DNA of 64,000 bases from Actinophytocola oryzae (lineage in GTDB: Bacteria; Actinomycetota; Actinomycetes; Mycobacteriales; Pseudonocardiaceae). Both the position numbers and the translations under genes were made by a program. A model generated the notes under the pieces. That model was not told the origin of the DNA and made no database searches. It was given only the letters and a program-made list of their open reading frames with translations. Where the stretch lies: assembly GCF_004364325.1 (NCBI RefSeq), contig NZ_SOCP01000004.1:496001-560000 (forward strand). The letters run 5' to 3'. This document shows, one piece after another, positions 25,566-35,050 of the stretch. The number at the start of each line of letters is the position of its first letter. Position 1 is the stretch's first letter.

Positions 25566-26000
25566 ATGAGCGAGTACGTGATCCACCCATTGACCGAGCG
25601 CGGCGCGGACGGAGTCGTGGTGACCGCCACCGGTAGCGGCGAACCGCTCCGCTGCTGCCTGCGCGACGCCGAGGCGGGAGAGGAGATCCTGCTGTTCAAC
25701 TACACGCCGCCCCTGCCGGACGGGGCGAGCCCCTTCGCGGAGCGGGGCGGGCTGTACACGCACATCGGCGACTGCGACGGCCCGGTCTCGACGACCTCGT
25801 ACCCGCCCGCGTGGATGGGCAGGCCGCAGGCGCTGCGGGCCTACGACGCGCGTGGCTGGATCCACCCGTCGACCCACGTGCACGACGGGACCGACCCGGA
25901 CGGGGCGATCGCGACCGTGCTGGCAAATCCCGAGGTGGTCGAGGTGCACAGCCGCAACCTCGCGTACGGCTGCTACATGTTCCGGGTGACGCGCGCCTGA
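25566..26000 (+). CDS. DUF1203 family protein
   Basis: A 144-residue soluble protein matching the DUF1203 pattern: an N-terminal strand region, PLRCCLRDAEAGEEILLFNY, a central SPFAERGGLYTHIG, and the C-terminal SRNLAYGCYMFRVTR. No catalytic function is known for the family. The ATG at 25566 has no clear Shine-Dalgarno. Its stop is one base from the stop of the convergent deaminase gene. Confidence 0.82.
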   Translation: MSEYVIHPLTERGADGVVVTATGSGEPLRCCLRDAEAGEEILLFNYTPPLPDGASPFAERGGLYTHIGDCDGPVSTTSYPPAWMGRPQALRAYDARGWIHPSTHVHDGTDPDGAIATVLANPEVVEVHSRNLAYGCYMFRVTRA

Positions 26001-26001
26001 C

Positions 26002-26448
26002 CTACTCGCCGATGTCCTCGTACCAGAGGTCGGGGTGCGCGGCGACGAAGTCCGTCATCAACCCCACGCACGTGGCGTCGTCGACGATCTCGACGCGCAC
26101 GCCGTGCTCGGCGAGCCAGTCGTGGCCGCCGGTGAACGTCGTCGACTCGCCGACGACCACGTGCGGGATGGCGAACTGGCGGACCAGACCACTGCAGTAC
26201 CAGCACGGGGACAGCGTCGTCACCATGATCGTGTCGCGGTAGTGCCTGCGGCGGCCCGCGTCGCGGAAGGCCGCCGTCTCCGCGTGCATGGACGGGTCAC
26301 CGTCCTGCACGCGGCGGTTGTGGCCGCGCCCGAGCAGCTCGCCGTCCGAGGTGAACAGGGCGGCGCCGATGGGGATGCCACCCTCGGCGAGACCCAGACG
26401 GGCCTCCTCGACGGCGACCGCCAGCAGCTCACCGACGACAGGACTCAC
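26002..26448 (-). CDS. Cytosine deaminase, yeast-type zinc deaminase
   Basis: A 148-residue nucleoside/nucleobase deaminase. Zinc ligands and catalytic Glu are His55, Glu57 (MHAETAAF) and Cys82/Cys85 (LSPCWYCSG). The C-terminal half (IPHVVVGESTTFTGG, DLWYEDIGE) closely follows the fungal FCY1 cytosine deaminase rather than the larger CodA hydrolase or tRNA adenosine deaminase. Predicted reaction: cytosine to uracil and ammonia, in pyrimidine salvage. The start overlaps the stop of the coiled-coil gene by four bases, so the two are coupled. Confidence 0.87.
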   Translation of the reverse strand: MSPVVGELLAVAVEEARLGLAEGGIPIGAALFTSDGELLGRGHNRRVQDGDPSMHAETAAFRDAGRRRHYRDTIMVTTLSPCWYCSGLVRQFAIPHVVVGESTTFTGGHDWLAEHGVRVEIVDDATCVGLMTDFVAAHPDLWYEDIGE

Positions 26449-27542
26449 CTGGCGATGCGTTTCGTCGCCGCGTCCGCGCCGTTCTGCGTGACCGGGACCT
26501 CGTCAGTGGCACCCGCGGACTCCCACGTGGCCTTCGGTGGCCCGGGGAGTGGATTGCGGTCGCGTGGCGCCGGGGTCGGCTTCGCACCCGCCTCCGCCGC
26601 GTCGGCCAGCTCGTCGGGCAGCGGCTCGAAGGCGGGCACCGCGTTGTCCAGGTACGCGTGGGCGTCCACCACCAGCTCGCGTGCCGAGGTGAGCTGCTCG
26701 GCCACCTTCGCACGCAGCTTGCGCAGTGCGGCGACCCGCTGTGCCGCGTGGTTGATGCGGCGGTTGGCCTCGTCGGTCGCCTCGCGGACGCGCCGGTTCG
26801 CCTCGTCACCCGCCTCCTGCAGCCGGGCCGTGGCCTCCGTCACGGCCTCGTGGCGCCTGCGGTTGGCCTCCTCCGTCGCCTCGCGGACCCGGCGCTCGGC
26901 CTCGGACTTCGACGTCGCCTCCTGCTCGGCGAGCGCACGCATGGACTCCGTGCGCCGCGACGCCATCGCGATCTCGAAGTCCTCCTCGACCTGCCTGCGG
27001 CGCGTCTCCGCGGCGATCTCCGCCGCCTCGGCCTCCGCCTTCGCCTTGGCCACGACCTCGGCCGCGTCGGCCTCCGCCTTCTCGATCACACCGCGATGTT
27101 CTTTCTCCATCGCGATCTGACGCTCGTCGAGGGCGCGCAGCCTGGCCTCGTGCTTGCCGCGCAGCTCGTCGGCCTCCGCCTCCGCCTTGGCACGCGTGTG
27201 GTCGGCCTCGGCGGTGGCCTTGGCCCGCATCTCCTCGCACTCCTCCTGCGTGAGGCGGAGCATGCGCTGCAGGCGCTCGGAAAGGCCCTCGAGCGTGGTC
27301 GGCGGCTGGGCGAGCCGCTCGACCTGCTTGTTCAGGTCGTCGATGGTCGTGCGGGCCAGCTCCAGCTGGGAGGTCAGCTCACCTGCCTGTGCCGCCGCCG
27401 CGTTGCGGTCGGCGGCAAGGATCTTCAGCTGGCTGTCCAGCTGCTCGAGGTGCTCCTCCACCTGCATTCGACTGTAGCCACGCTTGGTGATGTCGAAGCC
27501 GGCTCCCAGAGGTACAAGATCACGTTCTTCGCCCAGCGCCAT
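26445..27542 (-). CDS. DivIVA-like long coiled-coil protein
   Basis: A 365-residue protein. Its N-terminus (GAGFDITKRGYSRMQVEEHL) matches the DivIVA/Wag31 membrane-curvature domain, followed by about 230 residues of coiled coil rich in Ala, Glu and Arg. This contains near-repeats of REATEEANRRRHEAV, REATDEANRR and KAEAEADELRG. The C-terminus is a disordered, Pro-rich tail. Homologues organise the polar or septal cytoskeleton (compare Wag31, FilP and Scy in Actinobacteria). ATG 27542 follows TAGCGT and six bases, so it is predicted leaderless. It is coupled to a cytosine deaminase gene, an odd partner. Confidence 0.82.
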   Translation of the reverse strand: MALGEERDLVPLGAGFDITKRGYSRMQVEEHLEQLDSQLKILAADRNAAAAQAGELTSQLELARTTIDDLNKQVERLAQPPTTLEGLSERLQRMLRLTQEECEEMRAKATAEADHTRAKAEAEADELRGKHEARLRALDERQIAMEKEHRGVIEKAEADAAEVVAKAKAEAEAAEIAAETRRRQVEEDFEIAMASRRTESMRALAEQEATSKSEAERRVREATEEANRRRHEAVTEATARLQEAGDEANRRVREATDEANRRINHAAQRVAALRKLRAKVAEQLTSARELVVDAHAYLDNAVPAFEPLPDELADAAEAGAKPTPAPRDRNPLPGPPKATWESAGATDEVPVTQNGADAATKRIAR

Positions 27543-27591
27543 GGGGCCACGCTACCTTGCCTCGGGCCTCCGCATCTGTCGTGGCTTCGGT

Positions 27592-28923
27592 TCAGACACC
27601 GCGAAAACGGTTGATCGCCGAAAGATGTTGCTCTCGCAACTGGGAATCCCGCACACCGAGCCCCTCCTCCGGTGCGAGGCACAACACACCGACCTTGCCC
27701 TGGTGTTTGTTCTTGTGCACCTCGAAGGCGGCCTGTCCGGTGTCCTCCAGCGAGTACACACCGGACAGTGTGGGGTGGATCTTTCCCTTGGCGATCAAGC
27801 GGTTCGCCTCCCACGCCTCGCGGTAGTTCGCGAAGTGCGAGCCGATGATCTTCTTGAGGTTCATCCACAGGTAGCGGTTGTCGTACTGGTGCAGGAAGCC
27901 ACTCGTCGACGCGCACGTCACCACCGTGCCGCCCCGTTTCGCGACGAAGACACTCGCCCCGAACGTCTCCCTGCCAGGGTGTTCGAACACGATGTCCGGG
28001 TCGTCGCCGCCGGTCAGCTCGCGGATGCGGGCGCCGAAACGCTTCCACTCCTTCGGGTCCTGCGTGTGCTCGTCCTTCCAGAACCGGAAACCCTCCGCGT
28101 TGCGGTCGATGATCAGCTCGGCGCCCATCTTCCGGCACATCTCCGCCTTCTGCGGGCTGGAAACCACGCAGACCGGCGTCGCGCCGCCGTTCACCGCGAA
28201 CTGCGTCGCGTACGAACCGAGTCCGCCGGAGGCGCCCCAGACGAGCACCGTGTCGCCCTGCTTCATGCCCGCGCCGTTGCGGGAGACCAGCTGCCGGTAC
28301 GCGGTCGAGTTCACGAGCCCTGGACAGGCGGCCTCCTCCCACGACAGGTGGCGCGGCTTGGGCATCAGCTGGTTCGACTTGACCAGCGCCAGCTCCGCCA
28401 GCCCGCCGAAGTTCGTCTCGAAACCCCAGATCCGCTGCTCCGGGTCCAGCATCGTGTCGTTGTGGCCGTCCGGGTGCTCCAGCTCGACGTTCAGGCAGTG
28501 CGCGACGACCTCGTCGCCCGGCTGCCAGGCGTTCACGCCGGGACCCGTGCGCAACACCACGCCGGCCAGGTCGGAGCCGACCACGTGGTAGGGCTGGTCG
28601 TGCCGCTTGGCCAACGGTGAGGTCCTGCCGTAGCGGCGCAGGAACCCGAACGTGTCCATCGGCTCGAAGATCGACGTCCACACCGTGTTGTAGTTGATCG
28701 CGCTCGCCATCACGGCCACCAGCGCCTCGCCGGGCCCCAGCTCCGGCGTTGGCACGTCGTCGACGTGGAGCGACTCGCGGGGATCCTTGTCGGCGTGCTC
28801 GCGGCCGGAGAACATCTCGACCTCGTCGGCGTGCACGGTCACCCCGCGGTAGGACTCAGGCAGCGGCAGCGAGCCGACTTCGGCCAGGTCACCAGCGAGG
28901 ATGGCGTCGAGAATCTTCTGCAT
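27592..28923 (-). CDS. ccr: Crotonyl-CoA carboxylase/reductase
   Basis: Ccr catalyses NADPH-dependent reductive carboxylation of crotonyl-CoA to ethylmalonyl-CoA, the signature step of the ethylmalonyl-CoA pathway and a source of polyketide extender units. The 443-residue protein matches the Streptomyces enzyme throughout: LPLPESYRGVTVHADE, YHVVGSDLAGVVLRTGPG, ERIWGFETNFGG-like QRIWGFETNFGGLAELAL, the NADPH loop VLVWGASGGLGSYATQFA, and the C-terminal EGLGVRDSQLREQH. ATG 28923 is chosen because homologues start here. TAGCGT ends eight bases upstream, giving a nearly leaderless mRNA, with an operator on the -10. Confidence 0.97.
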   Translation of the reverse strand: MQKILDAILAGDLAEVGSLPLPESYRGVTVHADEVEMFSGREHADKDPRESLHVDDVPTPELGPGEALVAVMASAINYNTVWTSIFEPMDTFGFLRRYGRTSPLAKRHDQPYHVVGSDLAGVVLRTGPGVNAWQPGDEVVAHCLNVELEHPDGHNDTMLDPEQRIWGFETNFGGLAELALVKSNQLMPKPRHLSWEEAACPGLVNSTAYRQLVSRNGAGMKQGDTVLVWGASGGLGSYATQFAVNGGATPVCVVSSPQKAEMCRKMGAELIIDRNAEGFRFWKDEHTQDPKEWKRFGARIRELTGGDDPDIVFEHPGRETFGASVFVAKRGGTVVTCASTSGFLHQYDNRYLWMNLKKIIGSHFANYREAWEANRLIAKGKIHPTLSGVYSLEDTGQAAFEVHKNKHQGKVGVLCLAPEEGLGVRDSQLREQHLSAINRFRGV

Positions 28924-28934
28924 GCCGGTCGACG

Positions 28935-28948
28935 CTACCGGCCAGTAA
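28935..28948. promoter_or_regulatory. TTACY-N4-RGTA operator, copy 3 (ccr)
   Basis: On the minus strand the site reads TTACTGGCCGGTAG and runs into the ccr -10 element TAGCGT, 12 bases before the ATG. It differs from copy 1 at two of 14 positions, and the flanking CG before and GCG/CGC after are also shared. Confidence 0.6.
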
Positions 28949-28973
28949 CGTTTCAGAACCAGCGCCGCGAGAG

Positions 28974-29005
28974 CTGGGTCACTCGTTTGGGCAAATGTGA
29001 CCCAG
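28974..29005. promoter_or_regulatory. 9-bp inverted repeat between ccr and SPW gene
   Basis: CTGGGTCAC (28974-28982) and GTGACCCAG (28997-29005) are perfect reverse complements with a 14-base spacer, in the 165-bp divergent region. It may be an operator for either gene or a hairpin; nothing decides between these. Confidence 0.4.
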
Positions 29006-29088
29006 GAGATGTCCCACAATGTTGACCGGCCGGCCAACCAAGGCGCATCCTGCGAAGTAGAGGCATCACTGACACGGAGGTGGTCTCG

Positions 29089-29466
29089 ATGGCAGGAACA
29101 GTCCGGCCGTGGACCCGGCCCTACGACTGGGCCGAGGTCGTGCTGGGTGTCGTCGCTCTTCTGTCCTTCCTGTGGACGGACACGAACGACGCCGCGATGT
29201 GGACGATGATCGTGCTGGGTGCGCTCGTCGCGCTCGACGGGCTGGCGTCGCTCGCGGTTCCCGGCCAGGCGGTCAGCGAGGGAGTCCAGGTCGTGCTCGG
29301 CGTGCTCATGTTCATCTCGCCATGGGTGATGGGGTACACCGAGTTCAACGGGATCTCGTGGTCGTCCTGGATCATCGGCGCGCTGACCCTGATCGCGGGC
29401 GCGGTCGCCCTGCCGGCCGCACAGGCGGCACACCGGTCCGGGACCGGTATCGCCGGCCAGCACTGA
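29089..29466 (+). CDS. SPW-repeat membrane protein
   Basis: A 125-residue integral membrane protein with four hydrophobic segments arranged as two repeats of the SPW family (PF03779). The clearest motif is ISPWVMGYTEF before the fourth segment, with FLWTDTNDAAMW as the diverged first copy. Function unknown. ATG 29089 follows GGAGGT with six bases between; an in-frame GTG nine bases earlier overlaps that site and is unlikely. Confidence 0.85.
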   Translation: MAGTVRPWTRPYDWAEVVLGVVALLSFLWTDTNDAAMWTMIVLGALVALDGLASLAVPGQAVSEGVQVVLGVLMFISPWVMGYTEFNGISWSSWIIGALTLIAGAVALPAAQAAHRSGTGIAGQH

Positions 29467-29559
29467 CAGGATTCATCACGGAAGCGCGGTCCACGCGTGG
29501 CCTTTCCGGGTTACGTTTGTGGGCCGCGCGCCTTGTCGCACGGAAAGGGGCAGACCGTG

Positions 29560-30153
29560 ATGCGCAGAACCGGCAAGAAGGACGACCCGTCCGCGCGGGA
29601 GCGCATCCTGGTCGCCGCCGAGGAGCTGTTCGCCGAGTCCGGCTTCGACGCGACGCCGACGTCGCGGATCGCGGCGCTCGCGAAGGTGCCGAAGGGTCTG
29701 GTGCACTACTACTTCCAGCGCAAGCAGGACCTGCTGGAGGCGTTGGTGGAGCGTCTGCCCGACGAGCACATCGAGCAGTCCCGGGTGGTCGTGCCCGGCG
29801 ACGTCGCCGCGTCACTGCGCAGGTTGGTCGCCGAGTTGGACAAACGCAACCGCGCCTCGACCCTGTTGTCGCACCTGCTGTGGCGCGAGGCGGACACGCA
29901 CCCGTCGGTGAAGGAGGCGCTGCAGGCCCGCTTCACCACGGTCGTCGACCAGGTCCGCACGGTCATCGAGGCGGCGAGCACCGGCACACTGCCCTCGGCC
30001 GACGTGAACACGGCGGCGGACCTGTTGGCGCTGGCGGTCAGCTACCGCCACTCGGTGGCCCGCTACGCCGAGACCGACGACACCATGGACCGCGAGGTCG
30101 AGTTCATCGCTGGTGCGCTGGCGAATCCTTCGCCGGTTCCACCAGCTCGATGA
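29560..30153 (+). CDS. TetR-family transcriptional regulator
   Basis: A 197-residue TetR regulator. The HTH region reads ARERILVAAEELFAESGFDA, TSRIAALAKVPKGLVHYYF and KQDLLEALVERL; the C-terminal ligand domain (residues 70-197) is unassigned. Start ATG 29560, or GTG 29557, follows GGAAAGGGG. The upstream region contains only one GTTAC half-site. It lies between ccr and the methylmalonyl-CoA epimerase gene, so it is the best positional candidate for control of the acyl-CoA genes sharing the TTACY-N4-RGTA site. Its 3' end overlaps the epimerase gene by 50 bp in antisense. Confidence 0.9.
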   Translation: MRRTGKKDDPSARERILVAAEELFAESGFDATPTSRIAALAKVPKGLVHYYFQRKQDLLEALVERLPDEHIEQSRVVVPGDVAASLRRLVAELDKRNRASTLLSHLLWREADTHPSVKEALQARFTTVVDQVRTVIEAASTGTLPSADVNTAADLLALAVSYRHSVARYAETDDTMDREVEFIAGALANPSPVPPAR

Positions 30154-30562
30154 GGACGCCCCCGGCGTCCTTGGGGTGGACGAAGTTCACCCGGCTGTTG
30201 GACGTGCCGGGCCTCGGCTCGTCGTAGAGGACACGCAGACCCTTGGCGCGCAACGACTCCATGGCCGCCTCGATGTCGGTCACGCGGTAGGCGAGCTGCT
30301 GGAGACCCGGGCCCTTGCGGTCGATGAACTTGCCGATGGTCGTGTCCGGGCCGAGTGGCGCGAGCAGCTGCACCTGCGCGCCCGTGCCGTCGTCGCCCGG
30401 TGCGCGCATCATCGCCTCGTGCGTGCCCTGGCCCTCGTTGACCTCGGAGTGGGTCAGCTCGAGGCCGAGCGTGTCCCGGTAGAAGGCGATCGCCGCGTCG
30501 AGGTCGGGTACCGCGATGCCCACGTGGTCGATGGCGGTGACGAACGGCTTCAGTGCGTCCAT
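30104..30562 (-). CDS. Methylmalonyl-CoA/ethylmalonyl-CoA epimerase
   Basis: A 152-residue VOC-superfamily epimerase interconverting the 2R and 2S forms of methylmalonyl- or ethylmalonyl-CoA. It begins FVTAIDHVGIAVPDLDAAI, with metal ligand His13, and continues QLLAPLGPDTTIGKF, GPGLQQLAYRV and GGVLIELVEP with the metal-binding Glu. With Ccr and the B12 mutase in the window, it would supply the mutase with the correct stereoisomer. The ATG is preceded by TATGGT and six bases, a leaderless layout. It is divergent from the thiolase and its 3' end overlaps the TetR gene. Confidence 0.93.
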   Translation of the reverse strand: MDALKPFVTAIDHVGIAVPDLDAAIAFYRDTLGLELTHSEVNEGQGTHEAMMRAPGDDGTGAQVQLLAPLGPDTTIGKFIDRKGPGLQQLAYRVTDIEAAMESLRAKGLRVLYDEPRPGTSNSRVNFVHPKDAGGVLIELVEPAKDSPAHQR

Positions 30563-30639
30563 CCGACAACCATACGGCGCCTGACCGATCCCGTGACCTG
30601 GGGATGTGCAAGTGCTCACACACTGGAGGGTCACTCGCC

Positions 30640-30653
30640 CTACCAACGGGTAA
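30640..30653. promoter_or_regulatory. TTACY-N4-RGTA operator, copy 4 (thiolase)
   Basis: On the minus strand the site reads TTACCCGTTGGTAG. In the thiolase direction its right half overlaps a -10-like TAACGT (30651-30656), 33 bases before the GTG start. Half-sites match; the central four bases differ from the other copies. Confidence 0.45.
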
Positions 30654-30689
30654 CGTGAAGTGCTGACCCGATTTTCTTGGAGGCACGCT

Positions 30690-31868
<1,179 letters not shown>

Positions 31869-31876
31869 GCAGAGCG

Positions 31877-31899
31877 TGCGGAGCGAACGATCAACACGG
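31877..31899. repeat. Dispersed GC-rich repeat, copy at the meaB start
   Basis: TGCGGAGCGAACGA, two variable bases, then AACACGG. The same 23-base element, differing only at the two central bases, occurs at 62518-62540 inside a methyltransferase gene. Here it supplies the GGAG that could act as ribosome-binding site for meaB and occupies the expected start codon. Confidence 0.6.
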
Positions 31900-32840
31900 A
31901 CATCGAGGAGCTGGTCGGGCAGGCCCGTGCCGGGAAGGCGCGGGCCATTGCCCGCCTGATCTCACTCGTCGAGGACGACAGCCCCGACCTGCGTGCGGTG
32001 GCGGCCGCGTTGTCGCCGCTGACCGGCAGGGCGCGGGTGCTGGGGCTCACCGGGCCGCCGGGGGTGGGGAAGTCGACGTCCACGTCGATGCTCGTGTCGG
32101 CGTTCCGGTCGCGGGGCCTGCGTGTCGGGGTGCTGGCGATCGACCCGTCGTCGCCGTTCTCGGGCGGGGCACTGCTCGGTGACCGCATCCGGATGCACAG
32201 CCACACGGTGGACGCCGGCGTGTTCATCCGTTCCATGGCCACCAGGGGTGCGCTCGGCGGGCTCGCCACGGCGACCCCGCAGGCGGTGCGGGTGCTCGAC
32301 GCGGCGGGATTCGACGTGGTCCTCGTGGAGACCGTCGGGGTCGGACAGTCCGAAGTGGACATCGTGGCGCTCGCGGACACCACGGTCGTGTTGCTGGCGC
32401 CGGGGATGGGCGACGGGATCCAGGCGGCGAAGGCCGGGATCCTGGAGGTCGCCGACGTGTTCGTGGTGAACAAGGCGGACCGCGACGGCGCGGACCAGAC
32501 GGTCAGGGACCTGAAGCACGCGATGTCGCTCGGGCGGCGGGAGTCCGGGCCGTCGTGGCGGCAGCCGATCGTGCGGACGGTCGCGACGACCGGTGAGGGC
32601 GGTGCCGACCTGCTCACCGCGCTCGACGGGCACCACGAGTGGCTCGTCGCGCACGGGGAGCTGGCGGAGCGGCGGGTCCGGCGGGCCGCGCGGGAGATCG
32701 AGGCCATCGCGGTGACGGCGCTGCGTGCCAGGCTCGGCGGCTTGCGTGGTGGCGAGGCGTTGGGGAGGCTCGCGAAACGGGTCGTGACGGGGGAGACGGA
32801 TCCCTACACGGCGGCCGACGAGCTGTCCGGCGGGGTCTGA
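31890..32840 (+). CDS. meaB: MeaB-type GTPase chaperone of B12-dependent mutases
   Basis: MeaB (ArgK/MMAA family) guards cobalamin loading and protects the B12 mutase in a GTP-dependent way. Seen: P-loop GLTGPPGVGKSTSTS, DPSSPFSGGALLGDRIRM, the switch region ETVGVGQSEVDI and NKADRDGAD for guanine specificity. Homology to MeaB N-termini (TDIEELVGQARAGKARAI) extends upstream to about 31890, but that frame has no ATG, GTG or TTG until GTG 31998. ATC at 31890, with GGAG six bases before it, is the best-placed codon and is used here as a hypothesis. If GTG 31998 is used, 36 N-terminal residues are lost. Confidence 0.85.
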   Translation: MNTDIEELVGQARAGKARAIARLISLVEDDSPDLRAVAAALSPLTGRARVLGLTGPPGVGKSTSTSMLVSAFRSRGLRVGVLAIDPSSPFSGGALLGDRIRMHSHTVDAGVFIRSMATRGALGGLATATPQAVRVLDAAGFDVVLVETVGVGQSEVDIVALADTTVVLLAPGMGDGIQAAKAGILEVADVFVVNKADRDGADQTVRDLKHAMSLGRRESGPSWRQPIVRTVATTGEGGADLLTALDGHHEWLVAHGELAERRVRRAAREIEAIAVTALRARLGGLRGGEALGRLAKRVVTGETDPYTAADELSGGV

Positions 32841-32922
32841 GGTCCCGATCGTCGGTCGGGGCGGTGCCGCCTCCGGCCGGACCGCGGGTCGACTGCCGCC
32901 CGGCCGAAGGGGTTGCGCGGTC

Positions 32923-33912
32923 TCAGCTGACCGGTGGCCTGCACCGGATCGCGGCGACATCACCATCCACTGTGGACTCACCGGCCGCATGCGGCACCGC
33001 GAAGGTGTCACCCTTCTCCAGCGGGATGTCGCCCGCCTTCTCCGTGTGCAGCACGCCCGTGCCGTCGAGGACGACCAGCACGCCGAACGACGCGTCCAGT
33101 GCCGCGCCGCCGGTCAGGCGCTCGGCCCGGAAGAAGTCGGGCTGGTCGAGCAGGTCCCCGGTGGCCGGCCCCCGGTGGACCAGCTCGTCGAGCCGGTGGG
33201 CCCAGCCGTGCCGGTCGACGCAGCCGAGCGCCTTCTCGAAGCCGATGCCGAGGTGGGCGCCTGCCTCGTCGTCGAGGAAGCCCTGCCACTCCAGCGTGAC
33301 CGACAGGTCGGTCGGCTGCTGCAACTCGACGATGAAGATGCCCGCACCGATCGCGTGCGGCACCCCGGCAGGCACGAACACCGTGTCGCCGGTGCTGACC
33401 CGGACCGGGTTCAGCGCCTCGAGCATGGCGGCGGAGTCCTGCCTGGCGACCCAGTCCGCGACGGTGTCGGCGTCCCGGTCCTCGGCGAACCCGATGTGGA
33501 CCGTCGAGCCCTCCTCGGCGCCGACGACGATCCACGCCTCGGTCTTGCCGTAGCGGGACCCGTAGTGCGCGGCGGCGAACTCGTCGGAGGGATGGCAGTG
33601 CACGGGGAGGCGCTGTCCGGCGTCGAGCAGCTTCACGAGCAGCGCGGTGTCGGCGCCGTAGGCCCGCACGTGCGCGTCGCCGAGCCAGTTGCCCGGCGCC
33701 GAGGCCACGGCGTCGCGCAGGAGCGTGCCGTCGGGCAGCGTGGTGAGCCCGTCGGCACGTTCACCGTGGAGCGTGGTGCACGAGGCGACCCAGTCCTCCG
33801 GCCCGAACTCCTTCGGTTCGTCGCCACGCAGCGCCGCGATGGCCGCGCCGCCCCGGTAGAAGCGGGGCGGCTGGTTGGCGGGCAGGCGAACAGGGGTGAG
33901 GCCGTCGTTCAT
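32923..33912 (-). CDS. manA: Mannose-6-phosphate isomerase, class I
   Basis: A 329-residue zinc-dependent isomerase interconverting mannose 6-phosphate and fructose 6-phosphate, supplying GDP-mannose precursors or mannose catabolism. The cupin metal site is seen as LPVHCHPSDEFA, GKTEAWIVVGA and VFVPAGVPHAIGAG. The start ATG overlaps the stop of the upstream LacI-type gene by four bases (ATGA), so the two form one operon. Confidence 0.93.
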   Translation of the reverse strand: MNDGLTPVRLPANQPPRFYRGGAAIAALRGDEPKEFGPEDWVASCTTLHGERADGLTTLPDGTLLRDAVASAPGNWLGDAHVRAYGADTALLVKLLDAGQRLPVHCHPSDEFAAAHYGSRYGKTEAWIVVGAEEGSTVHIGFAEDRDADTVADWVARQDSAAMLEALNPVRVSTGDTVFVPAGVPHAIGAGIFIVELQQPTDLSVTLEWQGFLDDEAGAHLGIGFEKALGCVDRHGWAHRLDELVHRGPATGDLLDQPDFFRAERLTGGAALDASFGVLVVLDGTGVLHTEKAGDIPLEKGDTFAVPHAAGESTVDGDVAAIRCRPPVS

Positions 33913-34919
33913 GGTGGTGTCTCTCCAGATCCGCGGGGGATGAGGCGTGCGGGCAGCACGATGCGGCGGGGCGGCTCGCGGTCGCCGTCGAGCCGTCTGA
34001 ACAGCAGCTCGGCGGCGGCGTTGCCGAGCTCGGCCGGGTCGAGGGAGACCACGGTGACCGGCGGGTCGAGCAGGTCGGCCAGCTCGAAGTCGTCGAAGCC
34101 GACGAGCGCGGGCCGCCACGTGCCCCCGGCCAGTGCCCGCAGGACGAGCACGGTGATCCGGTTGTTGCCGGTGACCACGGCCGTGGCCCGTGCCAGCAGC
34201 GCGGCGACCGACCGCTCGGTGTGCGGGCCCATGGCGACGAGCCGTTCGTCGAAGGGGATCCCCGCCCTGGCGCACCCCTCCCGGAACCCGGTGAGGCGCT
34301 CGCAGGCGGTGAAGATCGACGGCGCGTCGCCGAGGAACGCGATCCGCGAGTGCCCGTGCGCCGCGAGGTGCGCGACGGCCGTGGCGGCGCCGCCGCCGTT
34401 GTCGACGAGCACGGTGTCGGCGGCCACGTCCCCCGGTGGCCGGTCCGCGAACACGACCGGCATCCCGGAGGCGATCTCCGGCGTGAGGTACCCGTGCCTG
34501 CGCCCGGCGGGGATGATGATCAACCCGTCGACCCGCCGCGCGCAGAACTCGAGCGCCAGCTCCCGCTCCCGCCCCGGGTCCTCGTCGGACGACCCGGTGA
34601 GCACCTGTCGCCCGAACCGCCGCGCGACCTTCTCCGCGGCGCGGGTGAGCCCCGAGAAGAAGGGGTTGGCGACGTCCTCGAGCACAAGCCCGATCGTGCC
34701 GGTAGATGATCCGCGCCGCAGGTTGAGCGCACCGACGTTGCGCCGGAACCCGAGCCGCTCGATGGCGGCGAGCACCCGCTCCGCGGTGTCGGCGTGCACC
34801 CCGGGCTCGGCGTTGACGACCCGGGAGACGGTCTTGATGCTGACGCCCGCCAACCGCGCGACGTCGTTCATGGTCGCCCGTCGGGGCATCCTGCCGCTGG
34901 GCGTAGACAACGTTGTCAT
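33909..34919 (-). CDS. LacI-family transcriptional regulator
   Basis: A 336-residue repressor with the HTH MNDVARLAGVSIKTVSRVVN (about residues 17-36), hinge, and periplasmic-binding-like sensor domain (GTIGLVLEDVANPFFSGL, VDGLIIIPAGRRH, VVFADRPP). ATG 34919 is chosen; a GTG or ATG further upstream adds unrelated residues, and ATG 34872 would begin at the HTH itself. A perfect palindrome GACAACGTTGTC covers the codons just after the start, and a near copy lies 56 bp upstream, implying autoregulation. Being coupled to manA, its inducer may be mannose or a mannoside. Confidence 0.92.
   Translation of the reverse strand: MTTLSTPSGRMPRRATMNDVARLAGVSIKTVSRVVNAEPGVHADTAERVLAAIERLGFRRNVGALNLRRGSSTGTIGLVLEDVANPFFSGLTRAAEKVARRFGRQVLTGSSDEDPGRERELALEFCARRVDGLIIIPAGRRHGYLTPEIASGMPVVFADRPPGDVAADTVLVDNGGGAATAVAHLAAHGHSRIAFLGDAPSIFTACERLTGFREGCARAGIPFDERLVAMGPHTERSVAALLARATAVVTGNNRITVLVLRALAGGTWRPALVGFDDFELADLLDPPVTVVSLDPAELGNAAAELLFRRLDGDREPPRRIVLPARLIPRGSGETPP
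34906..34917. promoter_or_regulatory. LacI-type operator O1
   Basis: GACAACGTTGTC is a perfect 12-bp palindrome with the central CpG typical of LacI-family operators. It overlaps the first codons of the regulator gene. Confidence 0.65.
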
Positions 34920-34961
34920 GGTGAGGACATGACACCCGTGGCGGCGGCCGGTTGTCAAACC

Positions 34962-34973
34962 GACAAGGTTGTC
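34962..34973. promoter_or_regulatory. LacI-type operator O2
   Basis: GACAAGGTTGTC differs from O1 at one central base. Its centre is 56 bp upstream of that of O1, so the pair could support looping or flank the promoter. Confidence 0.55.
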
Positions 34974-35050
34974 ATCGCGGACACGCGGTTCGGCGAACGG
35001 CGACCGGATCGCGTCGGACCGGCCGCCGCCCGCCTGATGGTGGCTGGTGC

